Shown here piece after piece: positions 11,158 to 24,349 of a stretch of 52,102 bases of DNA; position 1 is the stretch's first letter; every line of letters begins with the position of its first letter. The stretch comes from Hyaloperonospora brassicae. Taxonomy: Eukaryota > Oomycota > Peronosporomycetes > Peronosporales > Peronosporaceae. Both the position numbers and the translations under genes were made by a program. Location of the stretch: NCBI GenBank assembly GCA_947650285.1, contig CANTFL010000027.1, positions 1 to 52,102 of the forward strand. Reading direction: 5' to 3'. The notes beneath the pieces are model-generated. The model was not told where the DNA came from and searched no databases. It saw only the letters and a list, made by a program, of their open reading frames with translations.

Positions 11158-11652
11158 TCAGTTTTTGTTGCGTCCCGGGCCACCAATCCCATACGGGCGC
11201 GCCCCGTAATAGTACGCGCCGTACAGAATGATCGCGCCCGCCACAATGCAGTAACAGGCCCTTATGTAGTATGCCACAGCAAGCCACTTGTACGGGTTCT
11301 TCCTGGCATACGTCCTCATAGCTTTTCGCTGGATCGGCGTCGCCTTAAACGACTTCCCGCCATGCTCGAAAGATGGCCTCACATGACTCGCCGCGTCTTC
11401 TGCCGCTCTTGCGCCCCCTGTAGAGACCTTTATGACCCGACGCCACATCTTCGCCAGGGCGTCCAGGTACCCTCTTAGCTCGACAAGTATCTCCTCGTCC
11501 TTCTCCAATGCCACTCTGTCGTCAGCTGTCGTCGCTGTGAACTGTGTCTCCACCATACCTGCGGCCGAGTCCGAAGGGCCCGACACGGAGTCGACACCGC
11601 GCAAGAAGACTGCGCTTGAGACGAGGAGAGCAAAGAAGGCAAACCGCATCAT
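11158..11652 (-). CDS. Small secreted or membrane protein, effector-like
   Basis: The predicted product has 164 residues. I chose the Met at 11652 because it starts a clear signal peptide (MMRFAFFALLVSSAVFLRGV, cleavage about residue 20-25). An in-frame Met at 11787 would bury this hydrophobic segment behind 45 residues. After the signal come a Ser/Thr-rich stretch, an acidic segment DDRVALEKDEE at 44-54, a basic amphipathic region, and a strongly hydrophobic Tyr/Ala-rich segment (about 124-149) that could span a membrane. The tail is Gly-rich (ARPYGIGGPGRNKN). The size, the secretion signal and an acidic patch at the distance where RXLR-EER motifs usually sit recall oomycete effectors, but no RXLR is present. 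I do not recognise a family. A host-translocated effector, or an ordinary endomembrane protein, are both possible. Confidence 0.6.
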   Translation of the reverse strand: MMRFAFFALLVSSAVFLRGVDSVSGPSDSAAGMVETQFTATTADDRVALEKDEEILVELRGYLDALAKMWRRVIKVSTGGARAAEDAASHVRPSFEHGGKSFKATPIQRKAMRTYARKNPYKWLAVAYYIRACYCIVAGAIILYGAYYYGARPYGIGGPGRNKN

Positions 11653-12119
11653 CAAAGGCTTTGCGAGGTGAGGAGAAGGCGAAAGGTGGAGTGGAGAAGA
11701 TTGTCCAGTCCATTCAAGTGCTTCTGATTCCGATATGTACTTGGCGATTTGCAATTGGACTGGTCGACGACTTCGGCCGATATGCAATTATCGATCAATC
11801 CTCGGCCTTGTGTCGATGGCAGAGCTCGATCTAAATGTACGAAAGTTAAAACCGTAAGTTCTAAATTACGAATTACCTGAATTAAGCTACAATCCGTAGT
11901 TCCAATGCGCGTGTCTTGAATCGGACGGCTTCTCTAAAGAAGGTCGTCTAAGTAAGCATATAATTGACAGGATGGTTAAACAAATGAATTCACACGTTGA
12001 CGATAATCGTCACATGCGGTAAGTGGCGTGCAAATAGCGAGTCGTTCGACACCGGCTTAGTTCGGCTGAGTGGGTATGTAAAATCATCTTCAAACGCAAT
12101 GTGAGCTCTTAAAAGCGCA

Positions 12120-12970
12120 TTACAATACGAATTCTCCGCCTCCATCCATAAATATCGTCCTTATCTTGCAGTTAGTAATCTGCCACTCTGCCCAAGTGCT
12201 GTAACGCTTGAGCAGAGAATTCACTTCGCTTTTTTTGCCTTTACTGTACACCGTGATAATTTTAAAAAACGCGTCCATGATATTGAGTACTCATAAAATT
12301 TCGTGCAGTTGAAGTTTAAAAAATCTGCAAAGACTAGTTGATTGCGTTTGGTGATACCACGCTCAAGCATCTTTTGCGCGGGCTTTGCTCGTTGTTTTCC
12401 CGATCGGCATGCTTCACATGTAGCAAACTGTCGCTTTCGGAGCATCATGTTTTCTACCAAGTTCTGTTCGACCACCCTTCTCACATGTTGATGGCATAGA
12501 TGCCCCAACCGTTTAAGCCAGCACTGCAAGTCTTCAATGCTATCACGCAGTGCGTACTTCACCATTGCGGATGGAATATGCGCCATCTAAAGCCTAGGAA
12601 AGAATCACTTGTAAGCTGTGAACATCCAAAGTCCACACGGTCTTAGTGGCGCTTGGAAAGCAACAACATCTTTTTTGCTCAACGTGTACAGCCCTTTTGC
12701 TTCATTATACTGCTCTTTGAAACCCTGCGTCCGTACAACCTACTGAGAGAACAGGTAAGGACGTTCGGGTGAGTAGTAGACATCTTCGAGTCTAAGTGCG
12801 ACTTGGTCTCCTCAATGGCTAGTAGAAGTCGATTGCACCGACCCCAACAGGTGCCGTTGTACCATTATCCATTCACCGTCTCCCCCTTGCGTTCTGTATA
12901 GGTCAGGTTCCAAAATTCCACAAAGTACCGTTTATCTCCAATATAGTGTCGGTTTGCTCCAGTATCGTAT
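12120..12970 (-). pseudogene. copia pol remnant: protease, pre-integrase, integrase start
   Basis: A retroviral-type aspartic protease motif YDTGANRHYIGD lies on the minus strand, with DTGA at 12955-12966. The 121-codon frame at 12221-12586 carries the GAG-pre-integrase signature LGHLCHQHVRR and then CEACRSGKQRAKP, continuing into the first integrase segment (LVFADFLNF). In a shifted frame the second catalytic Asp region reads FMDGGGEFVL (Asp codon 12144-12146) and is followed directly by a stop. Frame changes show the gene is dead. Confidence 0.7.
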
Positions 12971-13189
12971 ACTCAGCATTCGGTCTGGTATTCATGCTGC
13001 TATTCTGCTAAACGTGAGGCTGTGGGCGCATACAACCTCATCTAGCGCCTTCGGCTTCCTTTGGTGTGTTTGTCACACTTGCGAAAGCTTGTTTAAAATT
13101 ATTGGGTTTCGACTGAGGTTTACCAGTTGTGTGCCAGTCCGCTTCGCGTATATAATGTTCGCTAGGCCTGATCTAGTAAAGGCGTTATT

Positions 13190-13562
13190 CGGGCAGCCAC
13201 ATCCTGCGTTCCTAGGCTTGTGACATATAAAGCAATCTTCTAATCTTCTGTCTTCATCGCGCCGGCGTTAATTGTACTCCCGGCTTTTCCCGTGATGCTT
13301 GCTAAAGCCAACGTTGACGCCGCCACTATTGACTTGCTTGGTGATCGTAATGGTGTTGCCCGATCTGAGCTTTTTAATGCTCGTGACAACGTTTGTCAGC
13401 TTTATCAGCCTTGTCGTAAGTAATCGACATCTCGACATTCTTTTTGGAGGTGTCAACACAATCAAGCCTAGACTCTACGTGACCACAAAATCGGTCAAAA
13501 CGTTCGCCCGCAGGCAGAGATGACACTAGCATCCCGCTGAAAGCTGTGTCATCGAGTGTCAT
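13190..13562 (-). pseudogene. copia gag remnant with zinc knuckle
   Basis: An upstream piece (13374-13562) contains MLVSSLPAGERFDRF, matching the conserved SLP segment of copia gag. A second frame (13268-13465) holds a basic linker. The knuckle CFICHKPRNAGCGC lies at 13193-13234; it fits CX2CX4HX4C spacing except that the His is replaced by Asn. At least one frame change separates these parts. Confidence 0.65.
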
Positions 13563-14280
13563 CCTAACCGTTCGTAGTCGTGTACGCAGTCGAATCCTAT
13601 TGTTCAGATTTCCTTATACATCGCTATTATGACTGCACCGTGCAGCCTCCAGCTCTGCGTCCAAGCGTCGCTTAGTGGGGCTCGAGTCTAAATTCACCGT
13701 GCCATTTAATCATTTGGATAGGTACGTCCCCATAGACGTCCCACCGGTCTGCTGCATCACCTGTTGTCCAATTACGTGTTAACTGACGCGACTATCAGTC
13801 GCTGTACGGTTCTCTAGTTATCCTTCCAAGCAGCTACTTGCACCTGGGTCCAATTCGGTCGCGCACCATGGCCCCGGTAGCGATTCGAATACGTCTTCTT
13901 GGTGGAATGTTAGCTCCTTCAATCTTCGAGATTATGGCCAGCTTTGTCCGCTCCATCGTACTGGACGACCGGTCTTATTGAGACCTCAACCTTCAACGAC
14001 GACTCGTTTGAGCTCGTAATCCTATTAGATTTCGAGAGCTAGCGGCGCGAGTAATATAAGATAATTGGTCAGCTCCTCGTTACTACTACGTCCGGCTTCG
14101 CACAGCCTTCTCGATTATCTGTTTCTTTACAAATTTGGCACTGAGCTTGATGCCTAAGCTCTCGTGTGTCACAGTAGCTGCCTTGAACTTCAATATGTCA
14201 ATTGCCTTGAATTTCATCGATGTGCACTCTCCGTAGTCACTAGTTAGTGCTGAACTGTAACCGAGTTGATTGCCCATACT

Positions 14281-17200
14281 TTATGCGCATTCGCCTTATC
14301 AAAGGGGCGAACGGTAATTGCGTTTGGGTGTATGTATATCATTTTTTGAGAAAAGTCAACACGCTAACGCAATGTGTAATAAATGTATGCACCTACACAT
14401 GCATAAGAACACATGAAAATGTCCATTTGGCTCTACAATCAATAGATGTCGTAGTATAATATTAAGAAGTTGGTCATGCCCAGTAGTTTGGAGATGTCGG
14501 TCATTCGTATTCTTTGACCGCTGTATATAACATTATAAATTGCATACAAGTCAGCGCCTTTGCCACTAAAAACATTAACCTAATGACGTGATTGTCCCGT
14601 ATTTTTGTTATCCAATGTTTGAATTATATAACTGGACTTTTAGAATAGTAGAAGGCGAGTGTGCTACGCGAAACAATCGATATCCCAATGGATGACCGAT
14701 GTATATATACTTGTTCTTAATGGTCTTCATGAAAGATAGAAATGTTGCACCCGATCCACAGCTATTGGACGGCAAAGTACAGACCACCACCAACATCAAT
14801 AGCAATAGCTATAGATTCGTGCCACTTTTCAGCTTGAACTGATTCGGCAGCGCAAATCATACTTGCTGAGTCGACAAATATCGATACATCACCACAATCT
14901 CTTCCATAAGTTTGTACTAGCTCTCCAGCGTGAAATCTTTAATTAATCAACCTATTATTCGTCATCTTAAGCTGCATTCATTCATTAATCTTTTGCAGCA
15001 ATTTAATTGCCACATTGGCGATTCGAATAAAGTAAAAGGTGACAGCTCTTCCATGCCATATTCGTACAAGACATTGAATAGCACGTAGCGATGGCGAAAT
15101 TGTAAACAAAAAATCCTGTTTATGATTGAAGCAATGCGGCACAGCTTTATTTTCAGCAAAATGATTTTCGGAGGTTACAACTGAAGTGAATGCTAGTGGA
15201 AAAAGGAGAGAAATTGTAGAAGATATATAGGATATTGTATATGACCATCTTATGCATTTGTATCTCAGATCGATCTTAAACAACTTTTAGCATATAATGC
15301 ACCATTGCTTCACCTTTGGGCACACTTTACTTCGTTTTTGACGTATTGTAATTCCGTATCCTCCTAAGAAGAATAAACATCTGGCGAATTCTTGATAAAA
15401 TCTTATCATCTCAATAAAATATACGGTTTTGCATTTTGTACATACGGTCATTTTGCTGTCAAAAAGTCGTTGCATATGATGAAAGGCTTAACATTTATTG
15501 AATACGGAAATGTGAACACTAAATAATGCAAAAGATTTGTCGTTGGCATATAGGCACGCATTACCTGATCCATTGTAAAAAATGTAGGAGAAAGAGCAAT
15601 TCATGTATCCATTTTTCTGCTCTTACTTTAAACATAAGAATCAAAAACGCTAATATTACAGAGGGGGTACAGCTGCGAGTAGAAACTCAACCACAGTGTC
15701 ATAAATTGAAAATGACAGGATCTTCATCATAACCCAAAACATCATTCGCCCCAATTGTTATAAAGGCAATACTTACGAATTCGTGCTAAATCCGCTTTAA
15801 GCTCATTAATGACAGTAAAGACATACTAATTTCTTTTTATTAATACAATGAAGCTCTTAAGGCAGCATAATATATGTATGACCACGAGTAATTACTAGGC
15901 ACATAATGACTTCTAAAAGTATAACGATGAAGTGCCTGATATATCAGAAACTCATGTTTCATATATGTGAAGCGCCTATTCATGACCAAAAGCTGTTCGT
16001 ACATCTAAAGCCGGCTGATAGTTTTGTTTGAAATTTCGATTAGCATGAAATTCTACCTACATTTTGATTTCCATAATGCATTGAAATGATCACTTATACT
16101 TCGAGCATTGTGTTTCGTTGCAGTCGGCCATATCAACTTAACGTTTTAAACTCTCGTTGGTGACCAACACTGAAATATTATGGCTTCACTATTGGATTCG
16201 CGTATAGACAAGATGCATTTATTCGCTAACCTATTTCGTTTATAAAATATGCGGGTAAATACATGCCAAAGCAACGTATAGCATGTGGTGAGTGTTTACT
16301 TTAACCCAGTGGCGTAGCAGCCGCCCAATAATAATTCAGATTTTAATTAAAAAAACTCAATCTTACTTCTATGCAGAAATAATATCTGGGATTCATTAAT
16401 ATTCATTCGGCACTCTATTTGTACAAGCCATGCACCTCGTACAGGAATCTGTAATTACAACTGTTGTAGGCCCTTGTTCAGGATTGTTATATCGAAGCTG
16501 TATTTGCTGTCATTTTTTGGAAATTAAATACCTTAAACTGTGATTTGCGGGACGATAAGCTAGCTATAGTCGTTTAGTCTTATTTTTATCAATTACGAAG
16601 TAGCTTGTAGGCCAAAGCCTTTCTATTGAAACGATCGTTTGCGGCTCCATTACATATCGTTATGTATTCTCGTCCAGCGCTTGTAGACTTCATTAGGTTG
16701 AGAAAACATCACGATGCTCCAGATCAAGGTTACGTTGGCAAGTTCAGTCCGTGTATTTTAATAATTCATATAATGTGATCACGCTGGACGATGGCAAGTC
16801 AGACCATAAGTGCATGAACATACACTTCAGGTCGTTATTGAACTCACTACTCCGATTATATAAAACAATGTATGTTTCATATTAATCTGCTCATCTCAAA
16901 ATCATGTATCCGTGTAGTTTTACCAACGGGTCATAAATTTAGTACTATGACTATTCGTTCCGCTTACCAACTATACGTATCCAACTTTAGTAGCAAGTTC
17001 TAGCATCGTATTGCTTAAAAAGTGGATACACCTTTACTCTGTTTATTCAAATTGCTGTAATTTTATATAAATCCTAGCATAAGTACCACGTACCAAAAAG
17101 GAATATGATAAGGCTCAATAAAAAACTCAAATGTTTGAATCAAGGGGTTTAGGGGTCAGGCCAAATTTACATTTCAATTCCATATTTACAATACGTGTTA

Positions 17201-20200
17201 TAGTGCGTGAGTTTATACTTCTTACGAGATGGTACAAACCCGTCTTGAGTCCAGAAATGACAATGATCGCGCAATAATTTGAAGGTTGTCTTTGGCTCAC
17301 TACAAAGTGGTATGACCGTATGTTCAATACGATAAATGGACGATGAAAAATGATGCCGGACACACAAATTAATGCTTTCAAATATTACAATAAGCTGACC
17401 GAATACATGGTATATAATTTTTTATTTTCAGGAGCATGAACTTGTAAGTCATCTGTGTACATGAAGATTTGAAAATGTCTAGTGTCTGGCTAGCTTGATA
17501 TCACAATGATTTAAATAGTCTAGTGCGTCGAGAAATACAACTTGAGCGTTCAGAATATTAGACTCAACCAATCCACGCGTGAGAGTACTTCGCCTTTATA
17601 ATTTTTGCTGAAAGGTAGAACGATATGCGGATGCAACCTTGTCAAATACCATTTACTTTTACGCACATATATGACGACAGAATCAGCCTCCTCATATCAT
17701 TTCGGTATATCATACGTTTACCTATAGTCAGACTACAAGTTTTGGGCGACAAACGAGTGGCAGATATCGGAATCTATTACATGGATTGAACTGATGCGCT
17801 ACTCGCTTGGTAAGTTCGTATCTATTCTTTAGGATTGATGTTGTCGACTTCTATCACCCCTTTAATTCTACTTAAACAAATACGTTATATGGTAGATCGA
17901 TCATATTATTTTTTCTCTGGAACTTCTATTTGTATCTAGCATGTGCAACTTAGTCACAAGATTACGTAAATTAATTTTCCTTTTACAAAAAGCACGAATT
18001 TGTAAAGCGAAGTACATTCGCTTACGTCACATTGATATAAACACGATACAGTACCCTACACGCGTCATAGCATCTGCCTTCTCGGTAAGAGCCGCGATAA
18101 CTGTTGTAAAAATACGTGATTAATTTTACTAAAACTTTGATTAAAGTATCGTTTACTAAACTTGTGAAAAATTGTCGGACGCTGAGACATCGCACGATAT
18201 CATACGACCAAGCTGGTTGATCTGAGAATTGATTCAGCGCTAAGGCGCAATTCCAGAAGGACTAACGTATCCGTTATTATATGCGTTCCTTCTTTCGTAA
18301 ATTACACGTGGTCATTTGAAACAAAGCGCAGCTTTTGTTATAGTGAATCAAGTCTACAAATACATGCAAGCAGCATAAATAGAAGATTTAAATAACGAAC
18401 ATGTCCAACAATGTCCTTGATGAAGTCAAGATCTTTGTAGATACGGGCTTCATGGCATTTTGTTACTCCATTTATACAGATCCCGATCTTCGAGCGTCTG
18501 AGTAAATAAAATTTGAATGTATTAAAATTTCCTTTTCCACTAATGATCGTAGAAAGGCATAATATATAATCAACTGGACTCCTTTAATATCGAATGTCGA
18601 CAAATCTTGGAGAGTAAAAACACTAATTGTGGGTTCGATTCAAATTTCAATTCTGTTTTGCTGTAAGATACTCCTTGTTGCTACATTTTTCACTTGAACC
18701 ATTGATTTACAGGACGGCGTAGTACCGGAATCATGATCCATATCGTCATGCGTATGGTATTGTCTTCGTCATGACCACTTCCATTCTATTTCTACTTATC
18801 TTTGTGCAATTGAAACACCCTCAAATATTAGGGGCGATTGTGTTGGGGTATTTTTTAAATGCTCCGGGTTTAATTACACATACGAGCTTCGTCGTAGCGT
18901 GATAGAGCAATTGGCAACACAAAATATTGAAAAAACAAATTATGCAAGTGAGTGGCTCTTAACCTCTACAAATGTTACATTGAGTTTGTTTAAGATGCGG
19001 ATATAATCATAATTCTACCATGTGTCTGTTTTGACACGCCTGGAGTGCTCAGAAACCCCAAAATAGCCGTAAAGTATTGTTTTTGTGATTTAAACAAGAT
19101 ATTTCTGACAAACATTCTATTTATTTATCAAATCAAAAAAATTAATGGGTTAATATAGAAAGCCATTGCCAGATTATGAACCACAGGAATACTGTCGAAT
19201 TCAACCTCATTAATCAGTATTTCGTTCTTGCTCTTACAAACTCACTCAGTTCATCTAAAAAAGTTAAATTGTGAATATTAAATACGCTTCTACTTATTTT
19301 TAGCTGGTATTAATTATAGATTTAAATACTCCAAAGTTCAGTGAAGGGCCTTCCAAGTGATTTGGAATGCGTTCTAAATACTATACAAATTATAAGTATA
19401 ACGGGAAAAAAGACAGCGCATCAACATTAAATTGATTTTTAGCACTGTTTAGATATGTTACGATGTCAACATGAAATCACATCAGAATTCTTGGCAGACG
19501 CAAGACTAAATAGCATACATTTCCGCGATAACTAAAGAAGTTACTTCCATATTTAGATCAAATCTACATCTCTTCGACCGAATATATTTTCATGGTACCA
19601 ATGAATGAAATTAAGAATATAATTGGATACTGTACTTCGATAATTTGATGATTCAGTTATATTAATTGGTATCTTATGTATAGCCAGTATACGTACTATG
19701 TTGATAAATAAGCTTTAATCATCTGTGTTTGTGACCGTAGTCCACATTTTCTGGAGATTAGAGTAAGTTGAATGAAAACATGAATTACTTTTACTGTCCA
19801 ATATGTTTTATATTGATGACATATAGCGAGTATAACGCAATCAAAGATGTTGGTTGCATAATGATATTAACAAATAAGCTTATAATAATGGATGCATAAT
19901 GTAATATATCAGACGATAGGACAGAGGATGAGCGTTAAATTATTATGCTAATTAAATGAGCGCGTCGTCAAAGGTAGTCAATTCCTGACAGCCTGGCAAT
20001 TAGTTGTATCTACGAATTACCGACGCACAAAAAGCACAATCTGAGATTGCATGTCGATTTGTTGATGACTTGACCAAGATAGTCAGCATAGCCAAGAAAT
20101 CAGAAGCAGAAAAATCTTCTCGTTTTTGAAGTACAAAGAATCTCACATATTCAAAATTCATTCTTAAACTAGCCGTCCAAAATGAACACGAACCTCGAGA

Positions 20201-22381
20201 AAAAAAGCAAAATGAATGAGCTAAAATTTGAGTGACTGTTGCAGCGTAATCAAGCTTCTACACCACCATTAATTTTAGTTTGGACGATTGAGAATATAAC
20301 TTAAAACCAATCACATCGACGAAATCACAATGTATTATTATAACGCTAGTATACTTCTGCGAAAGACGCTTCTGCCACTATATTACAAATCAGCAAGATT
20401 AGTCTAGTGGAAAGCAAATTGAACCATATGCATCTCTATTTATGAATCATGACAGCACTAATAAAAACGATGAAATTACCGATACGTGGCTTTGTTTGAT
20501 TAAAGTGTAAAACTAATTTTTTTGATTATTATCGCATTTATTCCTCTATGTCGTCTTATACAGCTAAATTTGAATCACGAAATATTCATAAATCCATGAT
20601 GAGGAAGCCATAATAGAATTATACGATTTGATCTAGGCCCTAAACGATTCGCTAGGAGGCAGGATGTCACCGTCAAGTTGTCGCCACAAACAACATGCTT
20701 TCAATTACCATAGAGCACAGTCATGATATTCGACGATTGATAATACGCGTACATGATGGTCCGCTAGCTCGACAAAATTGCACTCTCAGAGGTTTGACAT
20801 CCAAACACCTATCACTCTCATTCGTCATCATTAGCATGTATATTGGTAACAGACCTAGATTTGTTGCACCTGCCGCCTTCTTAGCCGGTTTCCAGATAAA
20901 ACAAAAACGCTGTTGAACGTATGAATTGGGCGGCTTTGTAATAAAAAATTGTCTGATCCTGTGCCAATACCAATGAATATACCTGATCAATATGAATGAG
21001 AAATACGTTCACAATCAATAATCTGTACAGAAAAGATGGCTGAAGAAAGAAAGGCTCAAGACTCATATATTTGTTTATTTAAACGTATCGCTGCTTCGTA
21101 TGACACTTTGTGGACGAATGTCCTACACAAATACCTTGCAAAAACAAGCAAAGTACTGGACAAAAATACACGGAGTGTTGTGGACTAAAACTCTTCTAGG
21201 TTTTGGGGAAGCCTTGCATCTTGACGATTGACGTTGCATAATTTTACTAACACAAAAAAGAAAGGTTATCGGTTATATACGCCTAAGCTGGCCAAAAATC
21301 ACACAATCATTTCTAGTGGTTTAGGGTTTAAGTCTTAAGTTGTTTTTCACATACACAACAATATCCGAACTCCAGATATTTGACTGCACAAAGTACCAAT
21401 TTTTCTGCTAAAGGAGGCTTGCAAATATTACCGTGTATTTTGCGTTATAACAAATATCGAGACAATGACTTATAAATTTATCGACTAATGTGTATGCTAA
21501 TACTTCCTACTGGATAGAATTTAGTAAGTAATATTACGGTAGGTGGTATATTGCAGATCCTAGTTAATTCACTTCGTCTACTCATTGAAATACACAATAA
21601 ATCACATATTTCATTCACTAATCTCGTGTTTTGAAGCCTGGTAACAAAACGAATCAACATTTATAACAGCCTGTCGATACTACGAGTCAAAACTTTTTGT
21701 TTTCCTACCTGAACTGATTCAGTAATATGAAAGTTGTTGTTCCAATTTTATTCTTTTTAATATCTCGATATGTGTGCCAAGAGACAAGTCGCAGGCCTTT
21801 CATCGTGACCTCGAAATGCGAAAGTTGTATTTCTCGTTTTGCACAATTATGGTATCGGGGGGTGGGATCTTAGTTTTAAAAATCCATGATAATAACTAAT
21901 CTCATCATCGTGAAACTATTTGTAGAAAGAGGTGGCAGCTTTATGATGCCCTCGGACCAAAGTTGAAATATTTTTGATGAAAGGCCGACGAGAATTACCT
22001 AATAGAGGTCTTGGTCTTTGTCAAGGCAACAAAGTGCAGTTAATAATAATTAATGACCATTGTACCATTACTGGTGTGACAGCAATTTTTATTTTGTCTA
22101 CGTGGTATCGAGGCCAGACTTCTACTGGCGCAAGCCGATCATTGTCAGGATACATCCAAGACAACGATGCTTCGACGAATAGCTGCACGCTTTTCGACGG
22201 AAGCGCTATCTGACACCACATATATAATCAAGGGAATGGATACATGCAAAGACCTATTATCAATGCCTACTTGCCTAATTATACTCGAATAGTACCGTTC
22301 TATACAAAATTTCCCCCCGAGGGAAGACATAGACGCTAATCATGCACTTGATTCAATTGTTTCATCATGTACGTATATAAA
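14281..22381. other. AT-rich gene desert between copia remnant and tRNA satellite
   Basis: About 8 kb with many stops in all frames and only scattered frames of about 60-100 codons, none recognisable. No tandem repeat, tRNA or clear transposon domain was seen. It is visibly more AT-rich than the sequences on both sides. It could be very old decayed repeats. Confidence 0.6.
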
Positions 22382-22536
22382 ACACCATCGAAAATCTTCC
22401 CGAAAATACGATATTAATTCGTTCATTAGCAGTAATATACTACGACGCCGAAACTCTGAACTCCAAAACCTAGTTTCTATCAGTAGCATCGATTAAACAA
22501 AACAATAATACGCCGCGATGCCTCTCTAAAGCGTAC
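22382..22536. repeat. Left non-array flank of the palindrome
   Basis: This flank is the inverted match of 51944-52102. The two copies differ by several substitutions and 1-3 bp indels, for example CCTAGTTTCTATC versus CCTGGTTTTTCTATC. It is not part of the tandem unit and marks where the inverted duplication leaves the satellite. Confidence 0.85.
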
Positions 22537-23016
22537 TGCTTGTTGCTTCCGTTCTCGTTCGAGCGACGTTCCACTATGGCGGTTTTGGATGAAATACCAC
22601 GAGACGGACCACGACGTACCTTGTTTCGCCGAAGAACTCGCACTTCGCGATACATCGATGAACATGTGTTGTATGCATGGACATCTGATGCTTCGTTTGA
22701 CCGAAAGCTAAGTCATGCATCGAAGAGCGCATATATACGCTCATCTTGGTCCAATTGTGACAGCCGCCTCATCGAGTCGGGCTAATATACGATCCGAGCC
22801 GTTTGTCACTGGTTTCGAGTCGATGTCAAATCCAAGAAGCGAACACGGCATCTCGTGCGAGACTCCACAGCGTGGTTGGTACAGACATTAGACAAGCGTA
22901 TGGAGATGTCGCACGTGAGCTTGATGCCTGGGACGGCGTGCTGTCAGGCAACATGTTTTGCTTACCTCACTAAGCTTTGCGTGTTCGGACATGGGGGCGG
23001 TAGTAAAGCGAGTCGC

Positions 23017-23113
23017 GCCTGTGTGGCTCAATGGCAGAGCATCTGTCTTGTAAACAGAAGGTCCCCGGTTCAATCCCGGCAGAAGGTCCCCGGTTCAATC
23101 CCGGGCGGAGGCA
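23017..23113 (+). tRNA. tRNA-Thr(TGT)-like L1, 25-nt duplication
   Basis: Description of the gene type: D stem GCTC/GAGC, anticodon stem TCTGT/ACAGA, loop CTTGTAA (anticodon TGT, decoding ACA Thr), T stem CCCGG/CCGGG with loop TTCAATC, discriminator A. Box A and box B match Pol III consensus. The acceptor strands GCCTGTG and CGGAGGC leave a G-G mismatch at pair 5:68. The intact form is 72 nt. Here 25 nt covering the 3' anticodon stem, variable loop and most of the T arm are repeated (23055-23079 and 23080-23104), giving 97 nt. L1 also has G15 changed to A (CTCAATGG), shared with R23. Confidence 0.8.
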
Positions 23114-23660
23114 CGCTTTTGCCACGCTGGTTTGGTGGCCGTCTGATTACGGTGGAGATTGCACAGCTCGAACGAATTGCTTGTTACTTCCGTTTCTCAT
23201 TTACACGACGTTCTACTGCGGCAGTGTTGGATGGAATACGGGGCGAGACGGACTACGACGGATCTCTTGCGTAGTAGAACCCGCGCTTCGCGATACATCG
23301 ATGAACATGTGTTGGTATGCATGGACATCTGATGCTTCGTTTGACCGAAAGCTAAGTCACGCATCGAGGCGCGCAAAGATGAGTTCATCTCGGTTCAATT
23401 GTGACGTCCGCCTCATCGAGTCGGGCTGGTAGACGATCCGAGCCGTTTGTCACTGGTTTCGAGTCGATGTCAAATCCAAGAAGCGGACACGGCATCTTGT
23501 GCGAGTCTCCACAGCGTGGTTGGTACAGACTTGAGACGAGTGTATGGAGATGTCGCACGTGAGCTTGCAGCCTGGACTGTGTGCTGTCAGGCAACTTGTT
23601 TTGACGTGGCTCGCTAAGCTTTGCGTGTTGAAACATGGGGGCGGTAGTAAAGCGAGTCGC

Positions 23661-23732
23661 GCCTGTGTGGCTCAGTGGCAGAGCATCTGGCTTGTAAACA
23701 GAAGGTCCCCGGTTCAATCCCGGGCGGAGGCA
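23661..23732 (+). tRNA. tRNA-Thr(TGT)-like L2, 72 nt
   Basis: Undisrupted length. T31 is changed to G (CATCTGGCTTG), so the anticodon stem pair next to the loop becomes G-A. The same change is found only in L3, R21 and R22. Confidence 0.82.
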
Positions 23733-24277
23733 CGCTTTTGCCACGCTGCTCGTGTGGTCGTCTAATTATGCTAGAGGTTGCACAGCTCGAGTGTACTGCT
23801 TGTTGCTTCCGTTCTCGTCCGAAAGACGTTCCACTATGGTGGTGTTGGATGCAATACCACGAGACGGACCACGACGTACCTTGTTTCGCCGAAGAACTCG
23901 CACTTCGCGATACATCGATGAACATGTGTTGGTATGCATGGACATCTGACGCTTCGTTTGACCGAAAGCTAAGTCATGCATCGAAGAGCGCATATATGCG
24001 TTCATCTCGGTTCAATTGTGACATCCGCCTCATCGAGTCGGGCTAATATACGATCCGAGCCGTTTGTCACTGGTTTCGAGTCGATGTCAAATCCAAGAAG
24101 CGAACACGGCATCTTGTGCGAGTCTCCACAGCGTGGTTGGTACAGACATTGGACAAGCGTATGGAGATGTCGCACGTGATCTTGCTGCCTGGGACGGCGT
24201 GCTGTCAGGCAGCATGTTTTGCTTACCTCGCTAAGCTTTGCGTGTTCGGACATGGGGGCGGTAGTAAAGCGAGTCGC

Positions 24278-24349
24278 GCCTGTGTGGCTCAGTGGCAGAG
24301 CATCTGGCTTGTAAACAGAAGGTCCCCGGTTCAATCCCGGGCGGAGGCA
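24278..24349 (+). tRNA. tRNA-Thr(TGT)-like L3, 72 nt
   Basis: Carries the T31 to G change. Its upstream spacer variant (GGCAGCATG) is mirrored beside R21. Confidence 0.82.

Larger units (their letters stand above)
12000..14100 (-). mobile_element. Degenerate Ty1/copia retrotransposon fragment
   Basis: Read on the minus strand, pieces of gag, protease, GAG-pre-integrase and the start of integrase occur in exactly the copia order, but in several frames with stops. No reverse transcriptase or RNase H was seen, so the element is truncated after integrase. I did not find convincing LTRs, and both limits given are approximate. It is an old, inactive copy. Confidence 0.75.

Noticed and set aside
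11653..11787. 45-codon N-terminal extension of the small secreted protein
   Set aside because: It would hide a clear signal peptide behind a polar stretch; the downstream Met is the better start.
14086..14277. 63-codon minus-strand frame beside the copia remnant
   Set aside because: Position suggests a gag N-terminus or LTR edge, but no recognisable motif, so not assigned.
21318..21332. Telomere-like TTTAGGG
   Set aside because: A single copy (also a near match at about 17,148); no tandem run, so not a telomere or interstitial telomere tract.
23440..23475. Second B-box-like motif GGTTTCGAGTCG in the spacer
   Set aside because: It has an extra T, no matching A box or stems around it, so it does not indicate a second tRNA per unit.
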